Below, piece after piece: positions 9,221 to 18,071 of a stretch of DNA of 64,000 bases. Made by a program: the position numbers and the translations under genes. The notes beneath the pieces were generated by a model. It did no database searches. It saw nothing but the letters and a program-made list of their open reading frames with translations, and was not told the origin of the DNA. How positions within the stretch are numbered: position 1 is the first letter of the stretch; the number at the start of each line of letters is the position of its first letter. Source of the DNA: Mangrovimonas xylaniphaga (GTDB lineage: Bacteria > Bacteroidota > Bacteroidia > Flavobacteriales > Flavobacteriaceae). Location: the NCBI RefSeq assembly GCF_001280435.1, contig NZ_LBIP01000022.1:62001-126000 (forward strand), read 5' to 3'.

Positions 9221-9298
9221 TTATACATACAGAGTCTCGTTTCTTTTGCTAAAAAAGAAATAAAACCAGTTAAAATATGTATAATTATTTGTGTTCAT
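9221..9298 (-). CDS. Aromatic-rich leader peptide of the pheA operon
   Basis: 25-codon ORF (ATG 9298, TAA 9223-9221) ending 25 nt before the attenuator terminator. Ten of 25 residues are aromatic, with the core YTYFNWFYFFF at residues 6-16 containing Tyr, Trp and Phe codons. Translation should stall when charged Phe/Tyr/Trp tRNA is scarce. A ribosome that reaches the stop would cover CGAGACT (codons 20-22) and free the terminator. The role is inferred from composition plus the overlapping alternative RNA structures; it is too short for homology evidence. Confidence 0.85.
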   Translation of the reverse strand: MNTNNYTYFNWFYFFFSKRNETLYV

Positions 9299-9339
9299 TG
9301 TATTTACGAATTGCTAAAGTAATTAATATTTCCACAAAT

Positions 9340-9346
9340 CAAAGTA
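9340..9346 (-). promoter_or_regulatory. Possible -7 box for the aromatic leader transcript
   Basis: Minus strand TACTTTG, one base shorter than the TAnnTTTG -7 consensus of Bacteroidota, 41 nt before the leader ATG. I see no convincing -33 TTG at good spacing, so this is tentative. Confidence 0.35.
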
Positions 9347-9423
9347 CTCGCCTCTATTTTTTTATTCATTTCCATTTTTTTTCACGAATTTACTTCCATA
9401 GAAGGTTTAAACTATATAATTAC

Positions 9424-9431
9424 TATTTTTG
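9424..9431 (+). promoter_or_regulatory. -7 promoter box before gldA
   Basis: TATTTTTG fits TAnnTTTG exactly and lies 17 nt before the gldA ATG, giving a very short 5' UTR. No clear -33 element was found. Confidence 0.5.
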
Positions 9432-9448
9432 GACAAACAATTCTCTAT

Positions 9449-10345
9449 ATGTCAATAGCAGTTGCCCACATATCCAAGGTTTACGGCACCCAAAAGGCCC
9501 TGAACGATGTTTCTTTCCAAGTGAAAAAAGGTGAAATTGTTGGTTTTTTAGGGCCCAATGGCGCTGGAAAATCAACCATGATGAAAATCTTGACCACATA
9601 TATCGAAGCAAGCAGCGGCGAAGCTAAAGTGTGTGATTTTGATGTGAACTCCGCGTCTAAAGAGGTACAGAAACATGTAGGCTATTTACCGGAGCACAAT
9701 CCACTTTATTTGGAAATGTATGTGAAGGAATATCTCCATTTTAATGCAGGAGTCTATAATGTAGCCAAAGAGCGAATTGCCGAAGTCATTGAACTTACGG
9801 GATTGACACCCGAAGCCCACAAAAAAATCGGTCAGCTCTCAAAGGGATATCGCCAACGTGTTGGATTGGCAAATGCACTCCTTCACAACCCAGATGTGTT
9901 GATTTTGGACGAGCCTACCACAGGATTGGATCCCAACCAATTGGTAGACATCAGGCAATTGATTAAAAATGTTGGAAAGGAAAAAACTGTGTTTCTATCT
10001 ACGCATATCATGCAAGAAGTGGAAGCCATGTGCGACCGAGTAATCATTATCAACAAGGGTGAAATTGTAGCAGACAAAAGCCTTTCTGAACTTAGGGAAG
10101 GGAAAGACCAAACCGTGATTGTTGAATTTGATTATCGCGTGGAAGAAGCCTTTTTACAAAAATTGCCTCATGTGAAATCGGTAGTTAATGTTCATGATTT
10201 TGTGTATGAAATCACGTTTTCCACAACGAAGGACATGCGTTCTCATGTGTTTGATTTTGCCCATGACAATGAACTCAAAATCCTTCAACTGAACCAAAAG
10301 AATGAAAGTTTGGAAAGTCTGTTCAGGGAATTGACGAATAAATAA
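9449..10345 (+). CDS. gldA: Gliding motility ABC transporter ATP-binding protein
   Basis: 298 aa ABC ATPase. Walker A is GPNGAGKST at residues 35-43, the signature is LSKGYRQRVGLA, Walker B is VLILDEPTTGLD and the H-loop is STHIMQE. The ~70-residue C-terminal extension ending in LESLFRELTNK and the overall length match GldA, which with GldF and GldG forms an ABC transporter required for gliding in Flavobacterium johnsoniae. gldF and gldG are not adjacent, which is normal for GldA. Transcribed alone from the plus strand, divergent from the aromatic operon. Another ABC-2 exporter ATPase is the alternative. Confidence 0.88.
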   Translation: MSIAVAHISKVYGTQKALNDVSFQVKKGEIVGFLGPNGAGKSTMMKILTTYIEASSGEAKVCDFDVNSASKEVQKHVGYLPEHNPLYLEMYVKEYLHFNAGVYNVAKERIAEVIELTGLTPEAHKKIGQLSKGYRQRVGLANALLHNPDVLILDEPTTGLDPNQLVDIRQLIKNVGKEKTVFLSTHIMQEVEAMCDRVIIINKGEIVADKSLSELREGKDQTVIVEFDYRVEEAFLQKLPHVKSVVNVHDFVYEITFSTTKDMRSHVFDFAHDNELKILQLNQKNESLESLFRELTNK

Positions 10346-10357
10346 AGGAATGCTCTT

Positions 10358-11104
10358 CTAGTTCTGAAAAATCAAATTTCCAGTATATAGGGTTTCCAAA
10401 GTAACTTCTGAAGGTTGGTTTAGAGAAATCACATCTCCAGGACCAAGAATTTTTCCTGATAATGACTGTTGGGGATTTACAATCATATCATTGCTCCCTC
10501 GGTGATAAATATCCACATGTTGAGCAAGCAGGGCTTCACCTTCAAAACGTCCTGCTCCAGCATAAAAACCAATAAATAAATTTTCGGTTTGCCCTGTAAT
10601 GTAGAAAGACGCCATGTTGTTGGCTACAATTTTCACTTCAGAAGCATTGACATCCAACCTAAAATCTCCTGTAGTAAAACTGTCAGGCGCATTGTAATCT
10701 TCAGACAGCAATTGTAAACTTGGGAAATTCAAGGTCCCTTCCGAAGAAATATCGTATTGGGTAGAACTTCTGATGGTATTAATATTCGGTGCCGTAACAT
10801 ACATCTTGGTCACACCATAGTCCCGCACATAGTTACAAGTATTATTGTCGGCTAATTGCAACTCTCCATCTACTACTTTTACAGATACATCATTGATAAG
10901 GTTCTCCCCTGTTTCAACCAAAACCTGAAAATCACCTTCGGCCAGAATCACTTCTATATCCCTGTTCACCAAAATCCGCTCAAATTGAAACACTTCAAAT
11001 TCCTGCTGAATGATGCTTCCTGAAGTTTGAAAACAATCATTGGCATTTTCACTGTCGCAAGCAACCATCAATAATAAAACGAAAATGTAAATTAGCTTTC
11101 TCAT
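10358..11104 (-). CDS. GIN-domain (DUF2807) lipoprotein
   Basis: 248 aa with a lipoprotein signal (LLLMVAC, Cys at residue 16 followed by Asp), so probably membrane-anchored. Residues ~35-230 have the repetitive beta-helix pattern of the GIN/DUF2807 putative auto-transporter adhesin head domain (FERILVNRDIEVILAEG at the start). Function is unknown; an envelope or adhesion role is inferred only. It follows the PagL-like gene by 2 bp, so the two are co-transcribed, and it converges on gldA with a 12-bp gap. Confidence 0.82.
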   Translation of the reverse strand: MRKLIYIFVLLLMVACDSENANDCFQTSGSIIQQEFEVFQFERILVNRDIEVILAEGDFQVLVETGENLINDVSVKVVDGELQLADNNTCNYVRDYGVTKMYVTAPNINTIRSSTQYDISSEGTLNFPSLQLLSEDYNAPDSFTTGDFRLDVNASEVKIVANNMASFYITGQTENLFIGFYAGAGRFEGEALLAQHVDIYHRGSNDMIVNPQQSLSGKILGPGDVISLNQPSEVTLETLYTGNLIFQN

Positions 11105-11106
11105 AC

Positions 11107-12201
11107 CTATAATCGAATTCCAACTCCTAGTTCCACGGCTTCTGCTTTGGCTCCATGCGACTTTAATGTTAAAGCGGCAAAAACTTTATCTCCAAAATAA
11201 CGTTTTAAACCTACTCTAAAATAGGTGCGCCCCTCAAAATCGAAAGGATAATACACATAGTATCCTACTTGGGTTACCACCGACATTTTATTGATGAACA
11301 ATTCATGTCCTGCAAAAATCCCCACCCGTTTCCAATCTTCATCTCCAGATACATTTTCCTCTGGAAATGCCACCGATTGGTAATAAATCAATTCCTTTAG
11401 GAACTTTGAGAAAAATGCATCAGCTCCCAACTGAATGGCACTTTTATACCCCAAACGTTTATCGGCATAGGCAGACAACACATAAAATGGAAATCTTCCA
11501 CTGTCTATGACGTCGCTTTCATTGATTCCTGTTCGAAACACCACATTATATTTGATGGGTTCAGTAAATTTCTCCTTTGTTAAATTGTCGACATACTCAG
11601 AATCACTTTCCTCCAAACTGTAAACCACCCCTACATTTAACGTCATGGAATTCACGCTAGTATTGGGCGCCTTTACATTGGCATTGGAATAATGAATCAA
11701 ACTCAAACCTCCCTGAATTCCAAATCTATCAAAAATTCGTTCTTTTTTATAATTCAGCATCAAATAAGTACTGCTCAACACATGCGACCCAAAGGCCACA
11801 TTTTTAAAGTTATCATACTTATCATAAGGATTAGTAGCATAAGCCAATCCTTGACCAATACGCAACATTAAATTCCGCTTAAAAAAGTAAAAGTTATAAT
11901 GGGCATACAAGGAATAGTTGTTCCCTAATACATCATTCTTTAAATTTTGATAGGCAAAGGACACACCATAATCTGGATAATTATAGCGCTGTTCCCAATC
12001 GTTGAACCCAAAGGTTTTCTTGTTCCAACTGACAATAAAACCCTCGGGATGTCCCTTGATTAAATGTAGAATGCTGTTGTTATGAAGCGTTATGTTCCCT
12101 TTAAAATAATTGACCTCTACAGTAGAAGACTTGGAATCAGTTTCTTGAGAAAAAAGAACTCCGATCCATAAAAAAAATAGGCAGGAAAATAGATGCTTCA
12201 T
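11107..12201 (-). CDS. PagL-like acyloxyacyl hydrolase / outer membrane beta-barrel
   Basis: 364 aa with a signal peptide (MKHLFSCLFFLWIGVLFSQ). Alternating beta strands suggest an outer-membrane barrel. The segment GLSLIHYSNANVKAPN carries the His-x-Ser pair typical of PagL lipid A 3-O-deacylases. Bacteroidota homologues are longer than PagL (~170 aa) and are annotated as acyloxyacyl hydrolases. If active it would remove an acyl chain from lipid A at the outer leaflet. Activity is inferred from the motif only. First gene of a pair with the GIN lipoprotein. Confidence 0.72.
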   Translation of the reverse strand: MKHLFSCLFFLWIGVLFSQETDSKSSTVEVNYFKGNITLHNNSILHLIKGHPEGFIVSWNKKTFGFNDWEQRYNYPDYGVSFAYQNLKNDVLGNNYSLYAHYNFYFFKRNLMLRIGQGLAYATNPYDKYDNFKNVAFGSHVLSSTYLMLNYKKERIFDRFGIQGGLSLIHYSNANVKAPNTSVNSMTLNVGVVYSLEESDSEYVDNLTKEKFTEPIKYNVVFRTGINESDVIDSGRFPFYVLSAYADKRLGYKSAIQLGADAFFSKFLKELIYYQSVAFPEENVSGDEDWKRVGIFAGHELFINKMSVVTQVGYYVYYPFDFEGRTYFRVGLKRYFGDKVFAALTLKSHGAKAEAVELGVGIRL

Positions 12202-12217
12202 AGGCTGGATTATGGGG

Positions 12218-12225
12218 CAAAAATA
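12218..12225 (-). promoter_or_regulatory. -7 promoter box before the PagL-like gene
   Basis: Minus strand TATTTTTG, an exact TAnnTTTG, 16 nt before the ATG at 12201. A TTG lies 15 bp upstream (12243-12241), slightly close for a -33 element. Confidence 0.5.
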
Positions 12226-12234
12226 GCAGAATAA

Positions 12235-13188
12235 TTAAAACAAGTGTTCTGCAATAGCCTTTATATTGTCACTTTTCCCCATAGAATAATAGTGCAACAC
12301 AGGTACTCCTGCTTCCAATAATTCTCTGGATTGTTGAATGGCCCATTCTATTCCAACTTGACGTACCGCCTTATTGTCCTTACTGTTTTCGACTGCTGAA
12401 ATCAGTTCTTCTGGCAAATCAATTTTAAACACATGTGGCAACAACTGTAAATGGCGCTTCACCGCAATAGGTTTAATCCCCGGAATGATTGGCACATCAA
12501 TCCCTGCTTCTTTAGCAGCTTTCACAAATTCGAAATAACGCTTGTTATCGAAGAACATTTGCGTCACTACATAATCCGCACCGGCATCCACCTTTTCCTT
12601 TAAACGCTTCAAATCGGTTTGAAGGGATGGTGCTTCAATGTGCTTTTCTGGGTATCCCGCTACACCAATACAAAAATCAGCTCTATCGTCGGCTTCAATA
12701 ACATCATGAAGGTATTTCCCCTCATTCAAATCCTGAATCTGTTTTACCAATTCACTGGCATAGGTATGTCCACCTTGGGCAGGCTCAAAATACTTTTGGT
12801 GACTCATCGCATCACCACGTAACGCCATCACATTTTCAATCCCCAGATAATGACAATCTACCAATACATATTCGGTTTCTTCCTTTGTAAACCCACCGCA
12901 TAATACGTGAGGCACGGTATCTACATTGTACTTATGTTTTATCGATGCACAGATTCCAACTGTCCCCGGACGCATTCTTGTAATCTTTCTATCCAACAAG
13001 CCATTTCTATCAATATACACGTACTCTTCACGAGACGTCGTAACATCAATAAATGGCGGTTTAAACTCCATTAAAGGATCAATATTGTTATATAGCTCCT
13101 GAATATTGCTCCCCTTTTTTGGAGGTATGATTTCAAATGAAAACAATGTTTTGCCCTTGGCCTGCTTGATATGATCTGTTACTTTCAT
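12235..13188 (-). CDS. metF: 5,10-methylenetetrahydrofolate reductase
   Basis: 317 aa FAD enzyme that reduces methylene-THF to 5-methyl-THF, the methyl donor for MetH. The TIM-barrel N-terminus FSFEIIPPKKG carries the catalytic Glu. FVDVTTSR-like, MALRGD (residues ~140) and ADYVVTQMFFDN segments are family hallmarks. Last gene of the metH-metH-metF unit, 64 bp after the second metH gene. Confidence 0.95.
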   Translation of the reverse strand: MKVTDHIKQAKGKTLFSFEIIPPKKGSNIQELYNNIDPLMEFKPPFIDVTTSREEYVYIDRNGLLDRKITRMRPGTVGICASIKHKYNVDTVPHVLCGGFTKEETEYVLVDCHYLGIENVMALRGDAMSHQKYFEPAQGGHTYASELVKQIQDLNEGKYLHDVIEADDRADFCIGVAGYPEKHIEAPSLQTDLKRLKEKVDAGADYVVTQMFFDNKRYFEFVKAAKEAGIDVPIIPGIKPIAVKRHLQLLPHVFKIDLPEELISAVENSKDNKAVRQVGIEWAIQQSRELLEAGVPVLHYYSMGKSDNIKAIAEHLF

Positions 13189-13252
13189 AATATTTCCCTC
13201 AGTTGGAAAAGTGTTTAATTACTATCTTTTTTTATTTAGTGTGGCTTCTAAA

Positions 13253-15931
13253 TTAATCAGCCAAATTTGGATTCAGCCATTTTTCGGCCTCATCATTTGA
13301 AATCCCTCTACGCTTCGCATAATCCTTCAATTGGTCTTCGGTTATTTTACCCAACCCAAAATATTTGGCGTCTTTGTTGGCAAAATAATAACCACTTACA
13401 CTAGCCGCTGGCCACATGGCCAAACTATCGGTTAATTCAACCCCGATGTTTTCCTTCACCTGTAACAATTTCCAAATGGTTTTCTTCTCCAAGTGGTCTG
13501 GACAGGCAGGGTATCCCGGCGCTGGACGAATGCCTTTATAGTTTTCTTTGATCAATTCTTCATTGGATAAATTCTCGCCTTGTGCATAGCCCCAAATATC
13601 CGTTCTAACTTCCTTATGCAAATATTCAGCGTAAGCTTCTGCCAAACGATCAGCAAGGGCTTTGATCATGATAGAACTATAATCGTCATGGTTATCCTCA
13701 AATTGTTTCGCTAATTCAGCCGTTCCAAAACCAGTACTCACACAAAAACAACCTATATAATCCTGTTTTCCTGTCTCTTTAGTTGCCACGAAATCCGACA
13801 AGGCAAAATTTGCCACGCCTTCACGCTTATCCAATTGCTGACGTAAGGTTAGGAATGTCGCCTTTACAGCACCAGATTCATCATACACTTCAATATCATC
13901 GTCATTCACCGTATTGGCAGGGAACAATCCAAAAACTGCTTTGGCCCCCAATAACTTCTCATCAAAAATGCGTTTTAGCAATACCTGTGCATCGGCATAC
14001 AATTCGGACGCATGCTGTCCAACCACTTCATCTTTCAAGATTTCTGGGTATTTTCCATGCAAATCCCAACTTCTAAAAAATGGACTCCAATCTATATAGG
14101 CTTCCAATTTGGTGATATCGAAATCTTCTACTACCTGAACTCCCAGTTGCTTTGGCTTTACAATTTCAGCAGCATTCCAATCAATTTTGAATTTGCGCTT
14201 TCTAGCTTCTTCTATGTCGATATAATCCTTCTTTTTCCCGCGCTTTAAAAACTGTTCACGGAATTTTTCATACTCCTCACGAATTTGTTCTTTGTAGACC
14301 GCATTGTCCTTCTGCAATAAATTCCCAACCACAGTTACCGCTCTGGAGGCATCATTCACATGTACCACAGCATGAGTGTAATTAGGGGCAATTTTCACAG
14401 CGGAATGCGCTCTAGATGTAGTTGCTCCTCCAATAAGCAATGGAATGGTAAATTTCTGTTTTTCCATCTCTTTAGACAGATACACCATTTCATCTAAAGA
14501 AGGAGTAATCAATCCACTCAAACCAATAGCATCCACCTTTTCGGCTTTTGCCGTTTCTATAATTTTTTCTGGTGGTACCATTACTCCAAGGTCTACAATT
14601 TCATAATTGTTACACCCCAATACCACGCTAACAATATTTTTACCTATATCGTGGACATCCCCTTTTACGGTCGCCATCAAAATCTTTCCGGCATACTCTT
14701 GCTTTCCATCCTTTTCGGCTTCAATAAATGGTTGCAAATAGGCCACGGCCTTCTTCATCACCCTAGCCGATTTCACCACCTGAGGCAAGAACATTTTTCC
14801 GCTTCCGAACAAATCTCCAACCACATTCATCCCAATCATTAAGTGGCCTTCAATAACCTCTATAGGTCTTTCGACCGTCAATCTTGCTTCCTCAACATCC
14901 TCGATGATAAAGGTATCAATTCCCTTCACCAAACTATGAGTGATACGGTCTTGCAAGCTATCACTTCGCCATTCCAAAACTTTGGCTACATCTTCCTTTT
15001 TATCACCTTTTACGGTTTCTGCGAAATCCAATAAACGCTCCGTAGCATCATCTCTTCTATCCAACAACACATCTTCGACGTGCTCCAATAAATCCTTTGG
15101 GATTTCGTCATATACCTCCAACATCGTTGGGTTAACAATACCCAAATTCATTCCGTGCTTGATGGCATGAAACAAAAATGCTGAATTGATAGCTTCACGC
15201 ACTACATTATTTCCTCTGAAAGAGAATGACACGTTACTCACCCCTCCCGAAACATTAGCATAAGGCAAGTTTTCACGAATCCATTTTGTGGCATTGAAAA
15301 AATCCAACGCATTTAACCTGTGCTCTTCCATTCCAGTTGCCACTGGAAAAATATTAGGATCGAAAATGATATCTTCTGGCGGGAAATTCACCTCATTCAC
15401 CAAAATATCATAAGAACGCTTACAGATATCGATACGTCTTTGGTAAGTATCAGCCTGCCCTTCCTCATCAAATGCCATCACAATCACCGCAGCTCCGTAA
15501 CGTTTTACCAATTTGGCATGATTCACGAAAGTTTCTTTTCCTTCTTTTAAACTGATGGAATTCACCACAGATTTCCCTTGTACCACCTGCAAGCCCGCTT
15601 CGATAATTTCCCATTTGGAACTATCGATCATAATTGGCACTCGTGCAATATCCGGCTCCGAAGCAATTAAATTCAAGAAAGTTACCATAGCTTCTTTACC
15701 ATCCAACATTCCTTCATCCATATTCACATCGATGATTTGGGCTCCACCTTCCACCTGGTCTCTGGCCACATCTAGAGCCTCCTCGAATTTCTCTTCCTTT
15801 ATCAACCTTAAAAACTTGCGAGACCCGGTTACATTGGTTCGCTCCCCTACATTGATAAAATTACTTTCAGGAGTGACTATTAAAGGTTCTAAACCTGAAA
15901 GCTTTAAATATTTTGTATGTTTTTCTGACAT
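13253..15931 (-). CDS. metH: Methionine synthase, pterin-, B12- and AdoMet-binding subunit
   Basis: Carries the MetH modules after the homocysteine domain: pterin-binding ([11 protein letters not shown]), B12 cap (~330-420), cobalamin-binding Rossmann with the DVHDIGKNI motif (His axial ligand, about residue 427 from this start), and the C-terminal AdoMet reactivation domain ([14 protein letters not shown]). I chose ATG 15931 ([10 protein letters not shown]) over TTG 15946. The homocysteine-binding domain is a separate gene just upstream. The two are in the same frame, separated by one TAG and eight further sense codons before this ATG. The enzyme moves the methyl group from 5-methyl-THF to homocysteine. 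Under SAM-I control with its partner. Confidence 0.93.
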   Translation of the reverse strand: MSEKHTKYLKLSGLEPLIVTPESNFINVGERTNVTGSRKFLRLIKEEKFEEALDVARDQVEGGAQIIDVNMDEGMLDGKEAMVTFLNLIASEPDIARVPIMIDSSKWEIIEAGLQVVQGKSVVNSISLKEGKETFVNHAKLVKRYGAAVIVMAFDEEGQADTYQRRIDICKRSYDILVNEVNFPPEDIIFDPNIFPVATGMEEHRLNALDFFNATKWIRENLPYANVSGGVSNVSFSFRGNNVVREAINSAFLFHAIKHGMNLGIVNPTMLEVYDEIPKDLLEHVEDVLLDRRDDATERLLDFAETVKGDKKEDVAKVLEWRSDSLQDRITHSLVKGIDTFIIEDVEEARLTVERPIEVIEGHLMIGMNVVGDLFGSGKMFLPQVVKSARVMKKAVAYLQPFIEAEKDGKQEYAGKILMATVKGDVHDIGKNIVSVVLGCNNYEIVDLGVMVPPEKIIETAKAEKVDAIGLSGLITPSLDEMVYLSKEMEKQKFTIPLLIGGATTSRAHSAVKIAPNYTHAVVHVNDASRAVTVVGNLLQKDNAVYKEQIREEYEKFREQFLKRGKKKDYIDIEEARKRKFKIDWNAAEIVKPKQLGVQVVEDFDITKLEAYIDWSPFFRSWDLHGKYPEILKDEVVGQHASELYADAQVLLKRIFDEKLLGAKAVFGLFPANTVNDDDIEVYDESGAVKATFLTLRQQLDKREGVANFALSDFVATKETGKQDYIGCFCVSTGFGTAELAKQFEDNHDDYSSIMIKALADRLAEAYAEYLHKEVRTDIWGYAQGENLSNEELIKENYKGIRPAPGYPACPDHLEKKTIWKLLQVKENIGVELTDSLAMWPAASVSGYYFANKDAKYFGLGKITEDQLKDYAKRRGISNDEAEKWLNPNLAD

Positions 15932-15955
15932 TGTAATTCTTTTCAAAAACTGTCC

Positions 15956-16957
15956 CTATTCAGACACTTCAATTTTGCGTGGTTTATATTTGGAAGCCAC
16001 CTCAGCAATTGCCGTAATATGCTCTGGAGTTGTTCCACAACAGCCTCCAATAATATTGATTAAACCATCTTTAAGATAGTTTTCAATTAGTACTTGCATT
16101 TGCGCCGGAGTTTGGTCATATTCCCCAAAGGCATTTGGAAGTCCTGCATTTGGATGGGCAGAGGTAAAAAATTCGGTTTCATTTGCCAAACGTCTCAAAT
16201 AAGGTTGCAACTGATCGGCTCCAAGCGCACAATTAAACCCAACACTTAGCAATGGAATATGCGAAATGGAAGTTAAAAATGCTTCCACAGTTTGCCCAGA
16301 AAGGGTTCTTCCTGAAGCATCCGTAATCGTTCCAGACACCATGACCGGAATATCGATACCTCTCTCCTCTTTTACTTCTTCAATAGCAAATAATGCCGCC
16401 TTGGCATTCAAAGTGTCAAATACAGTTTCCACCAACAATAAATCTACGCCACCATCAATTAAAGCCTCTACCTGTTGCTTATAAGCAACACGCAATTCCT
16501 CAAAAGTTACGGCTCGAAATTCGGGACGGTTCACATCTGGAGATAAGCTGGCTGTTCTGTTAGTCGGCCCAATACTTCCAGCAATAAAACGGGGTTTATC
16601 AGGATTGGCAGCTGTAAATTCATCAGCTACTTTTTTTGCAATTTTAGCTGATTCAAAATTCAGTTCATACACCAAATCTTCCATATCATAATCAGCCATA
16701 CCAATAGTAGTTCCCGAAAACGTATTGGTCTCCACGATATCGGCACCAGCTTCGAAGTATTTACGATGTACTTCGGCAATGGCTTGGGGCTGCGTAAGCG
16801 ACAACAAGTCGTTGTTCCCCTTTAACGGAGACGGATAATCTTTAAAACGCTCCCCACGAAAATCCTCTTCAGAAAAATTATACCGTTGCAGCATGGTCCC
16901 CATGGCCCCATCCAGAACTAAAATTCGGTCTTGTAAAACCTGATTAATATTTGACAT
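15956..16957 (-). CDS. metH: Methionine synthase, homocysteine S-methyltransferase subunit
   Basis: 333 aa, equal to the first module of MetH. Zinc ligands are the Cys in GFNCALG and the pair in GGCCGTTPEH near the C-terminus, which activate homocysteine. LDGAMGTMLQ at the N-terminus is diagnostic. The protein ends in the linker that joins modules one and two in Escherichia coli MetH (PRKIEVSE then TAG). It should act in trans with the downstream metH product. First gene after the SAM-I riboswitch at 17011-17120. Confidence 0.93.
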   Translation of the reverse strand: MSNINQVLQDRILVLDGAMGTMLQRYNFSEEDFRGERFKDYPSPLKGNNDLLSLTQPQAIAEVHRKYFEAGADIVETNTFSGTTIGMADYDMEDLVYELNFESAKIAKKVADEFTAANPDKPRFIAGSIGPTNRTASLSPDVNRPEFRAVTFEELRVAYKQQVEALIDGGVDLLLVETVFDTLNAKAALFAIEEVKEERGIDIPVMVSGTITDASGRTLSGQTVEAFLTSISHIPLLSVGFNCALGADQLQPYLRRLANETEFFTSAHPNAGLPNAFGEYDQTPAQMQVLIENYLKDGLINIIGGCCGTTPEHITAIAEVASKYKPRKIEVSE

Positions 16958-17010
16958 TTTATTGTGTTTATATTAAAATGTCATCAAGAAAGTAAAAGAA
17001 ATTACTCGAG

Positions 17011-17120
17011 GTTATCTGTCCAATTGAGTAGTATTCAACTAGTAGAATTTAGCACCTTCTTTAAAGTTAAAGGGTTGCTAAGGCTTCAACGGGTCTATTC
17101 CCTCTGCCTTTCGTGATAAC
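17011..17120 (-). promoter_or_regulatory. SAM-I (S-box) riboswitch upstream of metH
   Basis: Minus strand: P1 arms GTTATC (17120-17115) and GATAAC (17016-17011). Inside are the S-box core segments CGAAAGGCAGAGGGA, GACCCGTTGAAGCCTTAGC and AAGGTGCTAAATTCTAC, in the conserved order. SAM binding should lower expression of the metH genes and metF. No intrinsic terminator follows before the ATG at 16957, so the expression platform may act on translation. Related in sequence to the second copy at 28765-28872. Confidence 0.93.
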
Positions 17121-17146
17121 ATTTTATATGTTTATGAACTAGGCTG

Positions 17147-17177
17147 CGAAATTACAGGATAAATAGTTTATAACCAA
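17147..17177 (-). promoter_or_regulatory. Promoter candidate for the SAM-I/metH transcript
   Basis: Minus strand TTG (17177-17175), 20 bp, then TAATTTCG (17154-17147), one mismatch from TAnnTTTG, about 27 nt before the aptamer. Spacing fits the Bacteroidota -33/-7 layout. The -33 element overlaps the very end region of cysM. Confidence 0.5.
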
Positions 17178-17180
17178 TTT

Positions 17181-18071
17181 TTATTGAAACAAATCTGAAG
17201 AAAGGTAACGATCTCCTATATCGCAAATTACGGCGACGATAAGTCCTTCTTCAATTTCATCGGCTATTTTTAATGCGGTAGCAACACTTCCGCCACTGCT
17301 CATACCACAAAACACCCCTTCTTCTTTGGCCAATCTGTTAGCTACAGTTCGAGCATCTTCTTCGCTTACCTCTATAATTCGATCTACTTTGGAGCGATCG
17401 AAAATCTTTGGCAAATAGGCCTCTGGCCATTTTCTAATCCCCGGGATTTTAGCGTCATCGGTTGGTTGAGCACCCACAATGGTTACTGCTTCATTCTGTT
17501 CTTTCAGATAAGTGGATACTCCCATGATGGTCCCTGTAGTGCCCATTGCCGAAACAAAATGCGTCAATTGCCCATCGGTATCTTTCCAAATTTCCGGACC
17601 TGTGGTTTTGTAGTGGGCTTTCCAGTTGTCATCATTGGCAAATTGATTGAGCATGTAATAGCCTTTTTCCTTTTGAAGTTTTTCAGCCAGATCACGCGAA
17701 CCTTCTATGCCATCAGCAGCAGGTGTCAGAATCAATTCCGCTCCATAGGCACGCATGGTTTTGATACGTTCTTCCGTAGAATTTTCAGGCATGATCAATA
17801 CTATGTTCAACCCTAATAACTGAGCTATAAAAGCCAAGGCAATACCCGTATTTCCACTAGTAGCTTCAACCAAAGTGTCTCCCTCCGAAATATCACCGCG
17901 TTTCAATGCCTCGGAAATCATATTGAAAGCGGCACGATCCTTCACACTGCCTCCTGGGTTCTTCCCCTCCAACTTCAAAAACAGCCGTACGTTTGGTTTG
18001 GAAATGATTCGTTTGACTTCAATAAGTGGCGTATTCCCGATTAAATCGGTTATGGATTTACTTTGAATCAT
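17181..18071 (-). CDS. cysM: Cysteine synthase (CysM/CysK family)
   Basis: 296 aa, PLP-dependent beta-replacement enzyme making L-cysteine from O-acetylserine and sulfide. GNTPLIEV, the PLP lysine in NPGGSVKDRAAFNMI (Lys ~ residue 42), EATSGNTGIALA and CGMSSGGSVATALK are all present. The length and the EEGVFCGMSSGG pattern fit CysM better than CysK. It overlaps cysE by 4 bp, a strong sign of coupled expression and consistent with a cysteine synthase complex. Confidence 0.92.
   Translation of the reverse strand: MIQSKSITDLIGNTPLIEVKRIISKPNVRLFLKLEGKNPGGSVKDRAAFNMISEALKRGDISEGDTLVEATSGNTGIALAFIAQLLGLNIVLIMPENSTEERIKTMRAYGAELILTPAADGIEGSRDLAEKLQKEKGYYMLNQFANDDNWKAHYKTTGPEIWKDTDGQLTHFVSAMGTTGTIMGVSTYLKEQNEAVTIVGAQPTDDAKIPGIRKWPEAYLPKIFDRSKVDRIIEVSEEDARTVANRLAKEEGVFCGMSSGGSVATALKIADEIEEGLIVAVICDIGDRYLSSDLFQ

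Noticed and set aside
9164-9448. tRNA gene in the intergenic region
   Set aside because: No cloverleaf or T-loop consensus; the structure is explained by the leader and attenuator.
15929-15958. metH as a frameshifted pseudogene
   Set aside because: There is no frameshift; both halves are complete modules separated at the natural linker, and the second has its own ATG.
17041-17120. Dispersed repeat shared with 28790-28872
   Set aside because: The similarity is the SAM-I aptamer core in both places, not a mobile or duplicated element.
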